From: Kovacikia minuta CCNUW1
GTDB taxonomy: Bacteria; Cyanobacteriota; Cyanobacteriia; Leptolyngbyales; Leptolyngbyaceae
DNA: 64,000 nt
NCBI RefSeq assembly: GCF_020091585.1
Contig: NZ_CP083582.1
Location: 3,472,001 to 3,536,000, forward strand
Reading direction: 5' to 3'
Shown: positions 26,316 to 34,843 of the stretch, one piece after another
Layout of the letters: each line of letters begins with the position of its first letter
How positions within the stretch are numbered: position 1 is the first letter of the stretch
Position numbers and translations under genes: made by a program
Notes under the pieces: model-generated
The model's database searches: none
Seen by the model: only the letters and a program-made list of their open reading frames with translations
What the model was told of the DNA's origin: nothing

Positions 26316-27580
26316 CTCCTGAAGAACGAATTAAGGAGATTTTAGAACAAGCAGTTGCTAGAGAAGAAGGTACTTCAAATCGTTTTAGTATGTCTGCGCC
26401 ATTCAAAGCAATTTTACCTGCTCTTGAAGAAACTCTATCTATAGAATGCTACAAAAACATCAAAGCATCTTTAGCTGCATCTTTTACAAATAAAGTGGGT
26501 AAGGACATCGCAGAATACGTACTTCAAAGTATTTTTCGACATGCTTTCTTGATAGAAGCTGTTAGAAAACCTAGTGGCGCTACGAATATGTCGGTTCGTT
26601 GGGATGCTCCTTTAGATCAAAATGATTACCGCTATGCCAGCTATGATAAATGTTTTGAAATTTTTGAAATGCTGGTGTCTTCCTTAAAGGAAGACTTAGA
26701 TGAGCAAGAGAACCGCCAACTTTTAAAGTTGTTTAAAGAGTATGGTCTACTCTCTTATGAGCTTCCTCTCGATTATAAGAATCGAGTAGTAGGTAGGTAT
26801 ATTCATAGCATTGATAACTTTACTTGGATGTGGGATGAATTACCCAAACGAACATTAAAGCTACGTTCACTTTTGCTTGCCAAGAAAAGAACTGCAAACA
26901 AAAATAAAACTGACCAAATTCTTCTACTTGAAGCAGCCTACAGTAAAATTGTCGTTAAAACATATCTTACGGATCGAGCACAAACTGGTGATTATAAAAC
27001 TAATCGTGAAAAACGTTGGGAAACTGAACCTGAGTCTGTCCAGTTTGCTTTGCGAAGAGATTGTCTAGAAATAGAATATACCTTAGTTCAACAGCTTTGC
27101 CGCTTTAAAGATTTTCCAAGTGATATAAGTAAGCTTCTAGAAGAAGAGGGTTTACTAGAGGCTGAGGTAAATGGAGTGGAAGTTGTACTTGCAAATCCCC
27201 CACATCTCTCCTACGAAATCTTAAAGGGTAGTTCATTCTTTCGATGTCCAATCACAATGGATGAATTAGATTTCGATGAATTCCAACGTGAAGTGACTGA
27301 TCCTGAACATGGAAAAGCTAGCTTCCAAGTTGGACATAAGAACCCATTGAAAGCCATTAACGATGACCCATATTCAGGTCATTCTGCACAAAATATTAGC
27401 TGGATCTCTGCTGATGGTAATAGAATCCAAGGTCATCTTTCACTTAAAGAAGCTCGTGCTTTAATACGAAAAATATATAAGAACTACGAGGATGTACTTG
27501 ATGAAACTACTACAGAGAGTCAAGAAGTATCTTTAACAGAAGACTTTGAAGAGTTTTTTGAGGAAAATCTAGAGAATTAA
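26312..27580 (+). CDS. Putative HNH-type restriction endonuclease
   Basis: The 422-residue protein is largely unfamiliar in its N-terminal three quarters, which is helical (KDIAEYVLQSIFRHAFLIEA; KCFEIFEMLVSSLKEDLDE). The C-terminal part has an HNH-like site: FRCPITMDELDF, then FQVGHKNPLKAI, then SGHSAQNISWISADGNRIQG, with the conserved His, Asn and a second His in beta-beta-alpha-metal order. Position directly behind the C protein, 4-base overlap, and the convergent methyltransferase identify it as the cognate nuclease. The acidic C-terminus is probably flexible. The gene is AT-rich relative to the chromosome. Confidence 0.78.
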   Translation: MTPEERIKEILEQAVAREEGTSNRFSMSAPFKAILPALEETLSIECYKNIKASLAASFTNKVGKDIAEYVLQSIFRHAFLIEAVRKPSGATNMSVRWDAPLDQNDYRYASYDKCFEIFEMLVSSLKEDLDEQENRQLLKLFKEYGLLSYELPLDYKNRVVGRYIHSIDNFTWMWDELPKRTLKLRSLLLAKKRTANKNKTDQILLLEAAYSKIVVKTYLTDRAQTGDYKTNREKRWETEPESVQFALRRDCLEIEYTLVQQLCRFKDFPSDISKLLEEEGLLEAEVNGVEVVLANPPHLSYEILKGSSFFRCPITMDELDFDEFQREVTDPEHGKASFQVGHKNPLKAINDDPYSGHSAQNISWISADGNRIQGHLSLKEARALIRKIYKNYEDVLDETTTESQEVSLTEDFEEFFEENLEN

Positions 27581-27602
27581 AAAGAGTTAGGAAGAAATTG
27601 AA

Positions 27603-29639
27603 TTACGTGAAGTGGTTTGAAGATTTATCAATCAAATCAAGACAAGCCTGACGAGCAAGTTCACGCGCTTCAACTCTCTCATCAATTGCTTTCTTGACCA
27701 TACTGGTAATTCTTTCTTGACGACTTATATCTTTAGGAATGGGTAAAACAAGCTCATTGATTCTATCTCCCAAAGAATCAATGATGTCCTGCGTGAAACG
27801 CTTTGCCTTAATTTGTTGCTGCACTGGCTCACAGCTTAGAGCAGCAAGCAGTAGATAAGGTGAGAGTTTAGAGTGATCCATAATCCGGAGCTTGTAAAGA
27901 TGACTTTGAAAGACAATTTGAGTGTCGTACTTGGTTATAAATGCACAAGTACCGATTAAGTAGGTTCCGTCTCGTACCATTAAAATGTCGCCTTCTTGAA
28001 CATCCTGTTTCTTTGCATACATTTTATAGATGCTTTCACTAACGCCATGCTTAGGATCTAGTTTAACTTCCCAATTAGAAATATCAGAAGTTCTAACAAA
28101 GGGGATAGCGCCCGTCCCATATGAAAGTTTTCCAATTTCATCACCCGTTGTAACCCGTACCAACTTGGAGGATATCAAATCGCCTAACTTCACCAAATCA
28201 TGCGTCTCTTTGAGTTCTTCTAATGCATCGTAGACTTCAGGATTATAGTAACGTGGAGCTAAAATATGATCGACAATCTGGTTCTCCTCTACCTGATAGC
28301 CTAAGTGACTGTACTCCTTTAAGGGAGCGCTCAGAAACTTACGATATTTAATAGCAATTTCAGTTAACTCATCGCGCCCATTTTGTTTACCTCGGCTATC
28401 ATGTCCGCACCACTTAGCCTCTGCCATATAAATCTTGCTTTTTTCTCCATCGGATTCATTTTCATCTTTTTTCTGAAGCAAGATAAGGCAGGTTTTCGTA
28501 TGAGTCCCACCTTTGCCTGAAATTTTAAACAAAGATTCTGGCATACCTAGTACAGCTTTAATGTTGGCAGCTTTACGAATGAAATCTACTACATGCCTGT
28601 AGTTGCGACCAGAAATAAGACTTTCAGGCACAACCATTCCTAATCTTCCTCCAGGCTTTACAAGAGACAAACATCTCTCAACAAACAAAACTTGTGGAGG
28701 AACAGTTGATTGCAGCTTTGTCTGCTTAATGTATTTCCCTGTTTGCCGATCAGGTCGCCACGCATAGCCTAATTGAAACAATGCTTGTATGTCGGGCGAA
28801 ACTGAGACAATGCGAGAACCAAATGGAGGATTTGTAATAACAGCATCAAAGGTTCCAAGCAAGTTCTTTAATGGCAATGTATTTTCATCATCATTTTCCC
28901 AAATCAGGGAATCTGCACAAAGTACATTGACAGAGGAAAGTGTTATGAGAGAAAGCCTTGCTGATGCAAGACTCACCAAATATCGATCTTTATCTACTCC
29001 GAAAATACTATCTGCAATTTCATAAGGAGTAAGACCAGAAGCTACTAAGTGACGTGCAGTAGCATTCAAAAATCCACCAGCGCCACAAGCTGGATCAATA
29101 ATTTTTTCACCCGGACGCGGATCTACAATAGAAACTAAAAGCTCAATCGCATTCTGAGGTGTGAAAAACTGTCCTTCCTGACCTCTAACAACAGAACCTA
29201 CGAAAACTTCATAAGCATCCCCGAAAGGATCGCGGTTCCAATTGTCTAAATCAATTCCTTCAAGCTTCTGATCAACATAAGTAAGGCTTTCAGCATCCAG
29301 TAATATATCTTCTTCTTGATTAAAGAGTGAATCCAATCCAAAAATTGCAGGTAAAAGATCACGTAATTCTAGGAAAGCTTGTCGATATTCTTTAGCAATG
29401 CTTAGAGGAGTATTTAACTCGGTGAACTGAACTCCTTGCTTTCGTAAATAGAGTTTGCAGAATAAGCATTTAATCACTTCGGCTAGAAGTGCCTCGTCTC
29501 GCGTTGCTCCTACATACCGACCAGCCAAGTAATTGCGAATCTGCCGATACGCTTCTTTGTAATCCAAAGGACTTAGCGGCTCCTCTAGCAAGATCAACTG
29601 CTGTTCTTTGATTTCTTTCTGTTGTAGCTTGCGTCCCAT
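27603..29639 (-). CDS. Type I-like N6-adenine methyltransferase fused to a specificity domain
   Basis: The 678-residue protein has an HsdM-like N-terminal helical region (DYKEAYRQIRNYLAGRYVG). The N6-adenine methyltransferase core has motif I DPACGAGGFLNATARHL near residue 183 and catalytic motif IV ITNPPFGSRI near 268. From about residue 480 it continues into a target-recognition domain (LVKLGDLISSKLVRVTTGDE; AIPFVRTSDISNWEVKL; GDILMVRDGTYLIGTCAFI) and a long helix (ARELARQACLDLI), as in HsdS or BcgI-type S proteins. So methylation and sequence recognition are in one chain. It converges on the nuclease gene with 22 bases between stops. Confidence 0.9.
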   Translation of the reverse strand: MGRKLQQKEIKEQQLILLEEPLSPLDYKEAYRQIRNYLAGRYVGATRDEALLAEVIKCLFCKLYLRKQGVQFTELNTPLSIAKEYRQAFLELRDLLPAIFGLDSLFNQEEDILLDAESLTYVDQKLEGIDLDNWNRDPFGDAYEVFVGSVVRGQEGQFFTPQNAIELLVSIVDPRPGEKIIDPACGAGGFLNATARHLVASGLTPYEIADSIFGVDKDRYLVSLASARLSLITLSSVNVLCADSLIWENDDENTLPLKNLLGTFDAVITNPPFGSRIVSVSPDIQALFQLGYAWRPDRQTGKYIKQTKLQSTVPPQVLFVERCLSLVKPGGRLGMVVPESLISGRNYRHVVDFIRKAANIKAVLGMPESLFKISGKGGTHTKTCLILLQKKDENESDGEKSKIYMAEAKWCGHDSRGKQNGRDELTEIAIKYRKFLSAPLKEYSHLGYQVEENQIVDHILAPRYYNPEVYDALEELKETHDLVKLGDLISSKLVRVTTGDEIGKLSYGTGAIPFVRTSDISNWEVKLDPKHGVSESIYKMYAKKQDVQEGDILMVRDGTYLIGTCAFITKYDTQIVFQSHLYKLRIMDHSKLSPYLLLAALSCEPVQQQIKAKRFTQDIIDSLGDRINELVLPIPKDISRQERITSMVKKAIDERVEARELARQACLDLIDKSSNHFT

Positions 29640-29771
29640 GTGGTTCAGTTAGAGGTAGGTCTTTGTTTAAGGTGCTTTCGCCAACAGATACTACGATCGC
29701 CAGATTGTAAGAGTACCATTTCAGCAGGTAATGGTGGAATCTGTGGTGAAAGTTTCAAGGAAGTTTAGTTC
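29640..29771. other. Spacer upstream of the methyltransferase gene
   Basis: This leads into the repeat array B2. The methyltransferase promoter must lie here on the minus strand. No second C-box-like sequence was seen. Confidence 0.4.
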
Positions 29772-30058
29772 AGCGATCGCCCTCCAACTCTCACCCTTCA
29801 ACCTCTGATCTCGAAATCCCAACCTCTGAACCCGAAACTTCACCTTCCGAACTCGAAACTCCGACCTCAAAGCTTGAAACTCCGACCTCAGAACCCGAAA
29901 CTTCGACCTCAGAACCCGGAACTCCGACCTCAAAGCTTGAAACTCCGACCTCAGAACTCGGAACTTCGCCTTCCGATCTCGAAACTTCGACCTCAGAACT
30001 TGAAATCCCGACCTCGAAGCTCGAAACGCCACGATCGCACCACCGAATCCCGCGATCG
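29772..30058. repeat. 21-bp-period array, copy B2
   Basis: About ten 21-base units of the form GAAACTCCGACCTCAGAACC (last base variable) run from near 29,810 to 30,025. They are flanked on the left by CTCCAACTCTCACCCTTCAA and on the right by CGAAACGCCACGATCGCACC. The same left- and right-flanking sequences bound copy B3, so the unit is a repeated element and not just a local expansion. Open frames through it are a by-product of the 21-base period. Confidence 0.85.
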
Positions 30059-30074
30059 ACCCTTAAACCTTCCC

Positions 30075-30320
30075 CTACTCCTCCACTCTGGGACGCTGCA
30101 TCACACTGATCACCTCATCAACATTACGAGTGGGCATCAGCCGTGACCAATCTCTCACCTCCGTAATCCGGGCACTGTGCAACCGATGGATGACTCCCCT
30201 GACCCAATTGGGTGTACCCACCAAAATCATCCAGTTCGATCGCTTTTCAGCATCGGTCAAGCTTTCCATCACTGCTTCAATCGGTGTTTTATCAGAATCA
30301 CTGGGTAATTTCTTTGGCAT
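30075..30320 (-). CDS. Small hypothetical protein
   Basis: The 81-residue protein (MPKKLPSDSDKTPIEAVMES then NWMILVGTPNWVRGVIHRLH) is hydrophilic and of unknown function. It is divergent from the XRE regulator at 30438, and the two palindromic operators lie in the shared 117-base spacer near its start. That arrangement suggests the regulator controls both genes. Seen in context with plasmid- or island-type regulators, it could be an accessory of a mobile or TA-like module, but nothing in the sequence proves it. Confidence 0.55.
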   Translation of the reverse strand: MPKKLPSDSDKTPIEAVMESLTDAEKRSNWMILVGTPNWVRGVIHRLHSARITEVRDWSRLMPTRNVDEVISVMQRPRVEE

Positions 30321-30350
30321 CTTCGCTCATCCTTTTTCATCTTCCAGGTT

Positions 30351-30400
30351 GTTTGTAATCACAAACATTATCACTTCACCTTCTGTTTGTAAATACAAAC
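30351..30400. promoter_or_regulatory. Twin palindromic operators GTTTGT-N4-ACAAAC
   Basis: Two copies of the same 16-base palindrome occur at 30351-30366 (spacer AATC) and 30385-30400 (spacer AAAT), centres 34 bases apart. They lie in the spacer between the divergent 81-residue gene and the XRE gene. A dimeric HTH protein, most simply the XRE protein next door, is the likely ligand. Confidence 0.8.
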
Positions 30401-30437
30401 ATTTACTTGGGTATGCCTCTCTGACACCATAAAGGGC

Positions 30438-30692
30438 ATGGGAAAAGCCGGAAAAGCACTCAAGCGCGTCCTTGAAACCTACAACATTAGCCAGAATCGG
30501 CTAGCCGTAACAATGGGACTGAACCGCTCGACAGTTTATCAGTGGTTCAACGAAATCACCGATCCTTCAGCAGAATCGGTTACTCAAATCATTGCTGCCC
30601 TGGAACAACTCAACGAAGCAGCCGCAAAGGAATTTGTTCTTCTGTATCTGGGGCGAATTGCCCAACCAGAGCCAGAACAACCAGAGGATTAA
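30438..30692 (+). CDS. XRE-family HTH transcriptional regulator
   Basis: The 84-residue protein is essentially a single HTH_3 domain: LKRVLETYNISQNRLAVTMG is the first helix pair and LNRSTVYQWFNEITDPSAES holds the recognition helix. It ends in a Pro/Glu tail. Such minimal regulators bind palindromic operators as dimers; the twin GTTTGT-N4-ACAAAC sites 38-87 bases upstream fit autoregulation and control of the divergent 81-residue gene. An ATG start at 30438 is used; a ribosome site is weak. Confidence 0.85.
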   Translation: MGKAGKALKRVLETYNISQNRLAVTMGLNRSTVYQWFNEITDPSAESVTQIIAALEQLNEAAAKEFVLLYLGRIAQPEPEQPED

Positions 30693-30776
30693 ATTGAGCT
30701 TTGCCCTCCAACCGCCACGCTTCAAGCTACGATCGCCCCCTGTTAGAATTGGACAGAATCTATCAGCCTCAGAATC

Positions 30777-31082
30777 ATGCAAGCGTTTGAAGCCACCGGA
30801 ACGATCGATGCCCAAGGACAGCTATCGCTGGATCAACCGTTACAGGCAGCTCATTCGGGTAAAGTGCGAGTAATTGTCCTGGTATCAGAGGGTGAACGGG
30901 CAAGTTCTAATGGCGATCAAACGGAGTCATCTGAGTCTCAAGATTTCTCTGCCCAATCCTTTCTAAACATGATTGACGAAATTCGCGCTCAAGTGCCCGA
31001 CGAAGAGTGGAAAAAACTGCCAACAGACCTTTCCAAAAACATCGATCACTACCTGTACGGCTCCCCAAAGGTTGAAGAATGA
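30777..31082 (+). CDS. Antitoxin of a PIN-domain toxin-antitoxin pair
   Basis: The 101-residue acidic protein begins with a short beta-rich DNA-binding-like region (FEATGTIDAQGQLSLDQPLQ) typical of small cyanobacterial antitoxins paired with PIN toxins. It continues with a helical C-terminal part (SFLNMIDEIRAQVPDEEWKK) that would wrap the toxin. The four-base overlap with the following PIN gene (ATGA) is the main evidence for the role. The exact antitoxin family is not certain. Confidence 0.75.
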   Translation: MQAFEATGTIDAQGQLSLDQPLQAAHSGKVRVIVLVSEGERASSNGDQTESSESQDFSAQSFLNMIDEIRAQVPDEEWKKLPTDLSKNIDHYLYGSPKVEE

Positions 31083-31489
31083 AAACCGTATTTGCCGATA
31101 CAGGTTACTGGGTCGCTATTCTGAATGCTGATGATGGCTTACATCAAACCGCAGTCAGTGTTACCGCTGCCCTCTCATCGCTTCGGATCATCACCAGCGA
31201 AATGGTTTTTACCGAGGTATTAAATTCGTTTTCCAGGCAAGGATCATTTCTCCGGCAAAATGCTGTCACGCTGATTCAGCAATCCATCCGCAAGCCCAAC
31301 GTTGAGATCATTCCTCAAACAAGCAACCTATTTCATGAAGCACTCAACCTTTATCAGCAACGCCCTGACCAAGCCTGGAGCCTTACCGACTGTGCCTCAT
31401 TTTGCATCATGCAGCAACGAAACATCTTGGAAGCCCTGACCCACGATCGTCACTTCGAACAAGCAGGCTTCATTGCTCTCCTGAGATGA
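31079..31489 (+). CDS. PIN-domain toxin (VapC-like ribonuclease)
   Basis: The 136-residue protein has the acidic residues of PIN nucleases: Asp in VFADTGYWVAILN near residue 7, Glu in SEMVFTEVLNSF near 44, Asp in SLTDCASFCIM near 105 and Asp in ALTHDRHFEQAGF near 123. VapC-type toxins cut tRNA or rRNA and are neutralised by the adjacent antitoxin. Complete catalytic set and coupled antitoxin imply a functional pair. It is immediately followed by repeat copy B3. Confidence 0.88.
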   Translation: MKTVFADTGYWVAILNADDGLHQTAVSVTAALSSLRIITSEMVFTEVLNSFSRQGSFLRQNAVTLIQQSIRKPNVEIIPQTSNLFHEALNLYQQRPDQAWSLTDCASFCIMQQRNILEALTHDRHFEQAGFIALLR

Positions 31490-31497
31490 TTAGAACT

Positions 31498-31698
31498 TCG
31501 CTCTCCAATCCTCACCTTCCAATCTTTGCTCTCGAAATTCCGACCTTTGAACTCGAAACTTCACCTTCCAAGCTCGAAACTTCGACCTCAAAGCCTGAAA
31601 TTTCGACCTCAAAACTCGAAACTTCGACCTCCGAACCTGGAATCCCGACCTCGGAAGCCCGAAACGCCGCGATCGCACCACCGAATCCCGCGATCGTC
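31498..31698. repeat. 21-bp-period array, copy B3
   Basis: About six to seven 21-base units of the same consensus as copy B2 (GAAACTTCGACCTCAAAAC-type) in the same orientation. The left flank is CTCTCCAATCCTCACCTTCC and the right flank CGAAACGCCGCGATCGCACC, both closely matching copy B2. Copies B2 and B3 therefore form direct repeats around the XRE and toxin-antitoxin genes. Confidence 0.85.
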
Positions 31699-31774
31699 CC
31701 TGAAATCTTTTGATGTCAAAAGCTGAGCACAAGTGATCCAGTGTTGTGAGATCATGGGAAACAGTCAACGATGA

Positions 31775-32756
<982 letters not shown>

Positions 32757-32772
32757 AAAGGTAGATCCACCA

Positions 32773-33147
32773 TCACACCCCAACAGGTTCCTTGAGATTT
32801 GCCGTCAGCAGGTTCAGTAACTTGTCTAACACCAACGATTTAAGCAGATAGCCATCTGCACCTAAATTGAGGGCATAGGTGAGGTTGCTGGACTTGCTGA
32901 CCAGCAGGATCAGAATGAAATTTCTTCCTTGATTCTGCGTTTCATGTAAGCTTCTGAGCAGTGCAAGCTCTCGCATGGTAAGCGTAGCTGCGTCCCAAAT
33001 GACGACATCAAAGGGTTGCTCCTGTGCTAACTGAAAACCAACCTCATTGTCTTCGGTTTTTACCACATCAAAGTTTTCCAGGGTTAGCCAGTTGACTAAC
33101 GCCGATCGCAATTCTCCGTCACATTCAATCACTAACACTCTTTTCAT
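32773..33147 (-). CDS. Response-regulator receiver-like protein
   Basis: The 124-residue single-domain protein follows the receiver fold: MKRVLVIECDGELRSALVNW, FDVVIWDAATL with the likely phospho-acceptor Asp, ILILLVSKSSNL and GADGYLLKSLVLDKLL with the conserved Lys. The first acidic pair is reduced to ECD, so metal binding may be altered. It has no output domain and no adjacent kinase. The start at 33147 follows GAAGGA; a longer upstream frame overlaps the next gene and is rejected. Confidence 0.72.
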   Translation of the reverse strand: MKRVLVIECDGELRSALVNWLTLENFDVVKTEDNEVGFQLAQEQPFDVVIWDAATLTMRELALLRSLHETQNQGRNFILILLVSKSSNLTYALNLGADGYLLKSLVLDKLLNLLTANLKEPVGV

Positions 33148-33220
33148 TCCTTCCTCTTTTGAACAGCGCAACATCAGGAGACTCCAACTCCTTCCTGGGG
33201 GAGGGTGTACCAAAATTGCA

Positions 33221-33706
33221 TTAATACCCAAAGGGAGAAACGGTTCGATGCATTTGCTCTAAGTTCACTGGTGTAAAGGGAGAAGACTGTTGCTGCAATT
33301 GCTCAAGTTGGCTTTCTGTGAGGGTTTGCATGATTTGTTGGCGCGAGGAATTGAAGATCTCCTCTAGTTTCTTCCGTTGCTCCCCAGAAAGACTCAGGCT
33401 TGCGAAAACATCCTCATTTTTCACCTGATCTTGTTCCAGGGTTTTGATCAAATTTCCCAGTTGTGCGGGGGTCAGTAGTGCCAGAATTTGAGACCGAATT
33501 TGCTCCTCGATCGCCTTAATTTGGTTGGTTTGCTCTGTGGTTAGTTCAATTCCTGGAAAACCAGGCAGAGATTTGCTGGTTTGTTGTTCTGTTGGACAGG
33601 TGACTGGTGCTGCGTTGAGAGCATGGGCGTCTATTTCTCCTGGAAAGATGACTAAGCTACTGGCAGCGATCGCAACCAGCTGCGATCGTATCGACTTAAG
33701 TGGCAT
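33221..33706 (-). CDS. Secreted Spy/CpxP-like LTxxQ protein
   Basis: The 161-residue protein starts with a signal peptide (IRSQLVAIAASSLVIFPGEI) and then helical repeats built on LT-x-x-Q: IELTTEQTNQIKAIEEQI, LLTPAQLGNLI, LSGEQRKKLEEIF, LTESQLEQLQQQ. This is the pattern of periplasmic Spy/CpxP chaperone-like proteins, which respond to envelope stress in proteobacteria; the cyanobacterial role is unknown. Translation should start at the ATG at 33706. Confidence 0.7.
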   Translation of the reverse strand: MPLKSIRSQLVAIAASSLVIFPGEIDAHALNAAPVTCPTEQQTSKSLPGFPGIELTTEQTNQIKAIEEQIRSQILALLTPAQLGNLIKTLEQDQVKNEDVFASLSLSGEQRKKLEEIFNSSRQQIMQTLTESQLEQLQQQSSPFTPVNLEQMHRTVSPFGY

Positions 33707-33940
33707 AAAATTGCTCCTGGCAATTCCTACTCGTGAATACTTGAGGGATGTATTTTGAGGAGCTTCAAGCCCCTCAAAATACAGAACTTGATGGAGTCAG
33801 CAAGTATGCTCAGGTTCTTGAATCATCTTAGGAATTCACTTCAGCAGGCACATGAAGCAAAAGGCTCGGCTCAACTAAACCCAAAGTACTGACTTCCGTA
33901 TGACTAAAGTCCTATGGAAGTTGTCTTTCTGAAAAATAGT

Positions 33941-34040
33941 AGGACTTACGCAGAAACCGGGTTTCTGAACGAAAATCCGTCATTTAACCGTTTAGATTCT
34001 GTCTAGAAACCCGGTTTCTTTCAAACTGTGCGTAAGTCCT
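33941..34040. mobile_element. MITE-like element with 12-bp terminal inverted repeats
   Basis: AGGACTTACGCA at 33941 is matched by its reverse complement TGCGTAAGTCCT ending at 34040; adding the outer T and A makes the pair 13 bases. Inside each end is a further inverted pair, GAAACCGGGTTTCT near the left and AGAAACCCGGTTTC near the right. There is no coding capacity in 100 bases. Elements with these ends are widespread in cyanobacterial genomes. Confidence 0.8.
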
Positions 34041-34112
34041 AAATAGAATTCGGGAACCAGAAGCCAGAATGAACGTATTCACCCGACAACCTTTGTTCAG
34101 ACCGATTTAGCC

Positions 34113-34260
34113 GTGATATCGAATTGCGTAGCGTGCGTTACGGCGTTGCCTAACGCACGGTTTGCCATAATTTCGGTGCGTTACGCTGCCGCTAACAGCA
34201 CCCTACGAGCACGGGTTGCCTTAGTTTCGGTGCATTGTGCTGCTGATAACAGGCAAACTT
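34113..34260. repeat. REP-like palindromic repeat block
   Basis: GTGCGTTACGGCGTTGCCTAACGCAC-type palindromes are present (GTGCGTTACGG with CCTAACGCAC), followed by two ~55-base direct copies of GGTTTGCC-ATAATTTCGGTGC-GTTACGCTGCCGC-TAACAGC form. This matches common cyanobacterial intergenic repeats with a TAACGCAC core. No function assigned. Confidence 0.65.
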
Positions 34261-34384
34261 CACGTTGGTATCTACCTGGTTCAAGCGGTAATCTGCGTTC
34301 AGATAGAGGGTTTATCTCGTTCAGATAGTTATCTTTTTTGGGTAGGAGAAAACATTTAATGTAATTTCAATCAAAGGATCTGTC

Positions 34385-34738
34385 ATGTCTCACTTTAGTA
34401 CCCTGCGTAGCAAACTATCCAATGCCGAAATTTTGAAAGCCTCTTTGCAGGACTTAGGATTTACTGTACGAACCAATGCTGAAGTGCGGGGGTACGGCTG
34501 CCAACAGGTACACGCCGACATCGTTGCAGAATTGGCTGATGGCTACGACATTGGTTGGTCTCAAAATGTCGATGGCTCTTTTGATCTGGTTGCTGATTTA
34601 TGGGCGGTTTCTAGAAGACACAATTTGGCTGAACTGATGAATTCAGTTAATCAAAAGTATGCCGTTAATAAGACCTTAGCGGCTGTCAAACGTCCTGGCT
34701 TACAGAATGCCAATGTGCAAGTTGTCGTACAGAGTTGA
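34385..34738 (+). CDS. ycf35: DUF1257 protein (Ycf35 homologue)
   Basis: The 117-residue protein matches DUF1257/Ycf35, conserved in cyanobacteria and in red-lineage plastid genomes. It has MSHFSTLRSKLSNAEILKAS, the GYDIGWSQNVDGSFDLVADLW block and the C-terminal strand NVQVVVQS. The biochemical role is not established. It forms a single-gene unit closed by an inverted repeat that begins at its stop codon. Confidence 0.88.
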   Translation: MSHFSTLRSKLSNAEILKASLQDLGFTVRTNAEVRGYGCQQVHADIVAELADGYDIGWSQNVDGSFDLVADLWAVSRRHNLAELMNSVNQKYAVNKTLAAVKRPGLQNANVQVVVQS

Positions 34739-34804
34739 GAAACCGGGGTTCTCGACGAAGAATGAACGTCTCCGCGTTTAATCATGACAAGAACCCCGGT
34801 TTCT
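34738..34804. terminator. Inverted repeat after ycf35, possible terminator
   Basis: AGAAACCGGGGTTCT (34738-34752) and its exact reverse complement (34790-34804) enclose 37 bases. It lies between convergent genes, so it could end transcription from both sides, but there is no strong T run. Its core (AGAAACCGGG) is shared with the internal arms of the MITE at 33941-34040, so it may instead be a repeat-element derivative. Confidence 0.5.
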
Positions 34805-34843
34805 GCGGTGGCTGCAAGATCTGGATAATGGAATTTTTGTCGC

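Larger units (their letters stand above)
33707..34384. other. Repeat-rich intergenic region
   Basis: About 680 bases without a gene. It contains the MITE-like element at 33941-34040 and a second repeat block at about 34113-34260, described separately. The rest shows nothing recognisable; the last ~100 bases should hold the DUF1257 promoter. Confidence 0.6.

Noticed and set aside
29721-30032. Open frames through repeat arrays B2 and B3 (and B1)
   Set aside because: The 21-base period keeps several frames open in both directions; the peptides are heptad repeats with no start signals.
25671-31698. CRISPR array
   Set aside because: Units are contiguous 21-mers without unique spacers, and no cas genes are present.
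34113-34328. 71-codon frame before ycf35
   Set aside because: It translates REP-like intergenic repeats and has no coding character.
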